Source: Oopsacas minuta
Lineage: Eukaryota; Porifera; Hexactinellida; Lyssacinosida; Leucopsacidae
Direction: 5' to 3'
Assembly: GCA_024704765.1 (NCBI GenBank)
Contig: JAKMXF010000022.1
Coordinates: 916,555 to 980,554 of the forward strand
DNA length: 64,000 nt
The notes under the pieces are model-generated. The model did not search any database, was not told the origin of the DNA, and was given only the letters and a program-made list of their open reading frames with translations. This document shows, piece by piece, positions 63,468 to 64,000 of the stretch. Position numbers and translations under genes: made by a program. Numbering within the stretch: position 1 is the first letter of the stretch; each line of letters opens with the position of its first letter.

Positions 63468-64000
63468 TTTCGTTATTCCCCAAGGAATTTGAAACAACAA
63501 CATCCTTATTATTTCTTAAATATTTCTCGTGATTTCCCGATTAACGAAATTCTAAATTATGTATTCTATCAAGCAATTATTATTTTAACATTTGTTATTC
63601 AGACGGGACAGCGCTAATTTCTTAAGTGTAATTAGTTCAGCTCTACATGCCATACTTTTACTCTATAATTCTGGAGTTGTCATTAGTTCAATACAATCAA
63701 TGACAAATCTCAATAGGTAGGGCCGGTAGAACTAACGACAACTTAAGAAATCCGCACTTTGCATACCTTCTAAATAAGGAGGGATACACATGGAAATATT
63801 TTATTTGTAGACCCAAGTCATTTCCAGGGATTAGTCAAACAATTTCTCAACAAATTGTTGGGTTTTTTATCGGTCAGCAAAATGTTGTACTGTATAATAG
63901 CTTCTATGAGAGTTTAGAGACGGTTGCTTTTCATGCTTCATGAGAATTTCTACTTAGTGCTTTTAAGATGCTATGATCTGCCTCTAATGTATTTTTAAAA
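63468..64000. other. Downstream of FANK1, no gene seen
   Basis: AT-rich sequence to the end of the window. No CCT2 exon and no other coding frame was found on either strand. Confidence 0.5.

Overview
This is a stretch of an animal nuclear genome. The genes are split by GT-AG introns, the DNA is AT-rich (about one third G+C by eye), and the window holds a LIM-homeobox gene of the Lhx3/4 class, a GPR157-type receptor and several genes of motile cilia and sperm. The homeodomain and LIM domains are recognisable but diverged. That, the short introns (often 58 to 90 bp) and the many small DNA transposons would suit an early-branching animal such as a sponge, but the sequence alone does not settle the lineage.

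Left part (1-30,000). The window opens with the 5' end of a rhodanese-domain gene on the minus strand, followed by a large palindromic repeat with a central minisatellite. Then, all on the plus strand, come a spermidine-acetyltransferase-like gene, IMMP1L, an ODF3/SHIPPO gene (six exons), and V-ATPase subunit C (two exons). A minus-strand SERHL-like hydrolase pseudogene, split by a hAT-type MITE, comes next. It is followed by a GPR157-like receptor (three exons), mitochondrial PheRS (FARS2) and IGBP1/alpha4. After a repeat-rich gap there are two multi-exon genes I cannot name (23.4-25.8 kb and 26.7-28.2 kb; the second ends in a cysteine-rich hydrophobic region), then a dead mariner.

Middle (30,000-50,300). 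Lhx3/4 (six exons, plus strand) sits alone, with 2.8 kb of non-coding DNA before it and 8.3 kb after it. RAB14 (nine exons, minus strand) follows. Its first intron contains the whole of an intronless ACAD8 gene on the opposite strand.

Right part (50,300-64,000). A small coiled-coil protein with a CaaX tail and lebercilin (LCA5, three exons) lie on the minus strand, then the last coding exon of CCT2. FANK1 (intronless, plus strand) appears to sit inside a CCT2 intron, because no further CCT2 exon is visible before the window ends. A second palindromic repeat, built on the same plan as the one at 1.5-3.1 kb, lies between CCT2 and FANK1.

Functionally the window mixes housekeeping genes (CCT2, V-ATPase, IMMP1L, FARS2, ACAD8, IGBP1, RAB14) with cilium/sperm genes (ODF3-like, LCA5, FANK1). 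Small TA-flanked elements with CAGT-type ends, resembling pogo/Tigger MITEs, recur about a dozen times, mostly in introns and gaps. Exon limits were read by eye; every listed exon set was checked for splice sites and reading phase.
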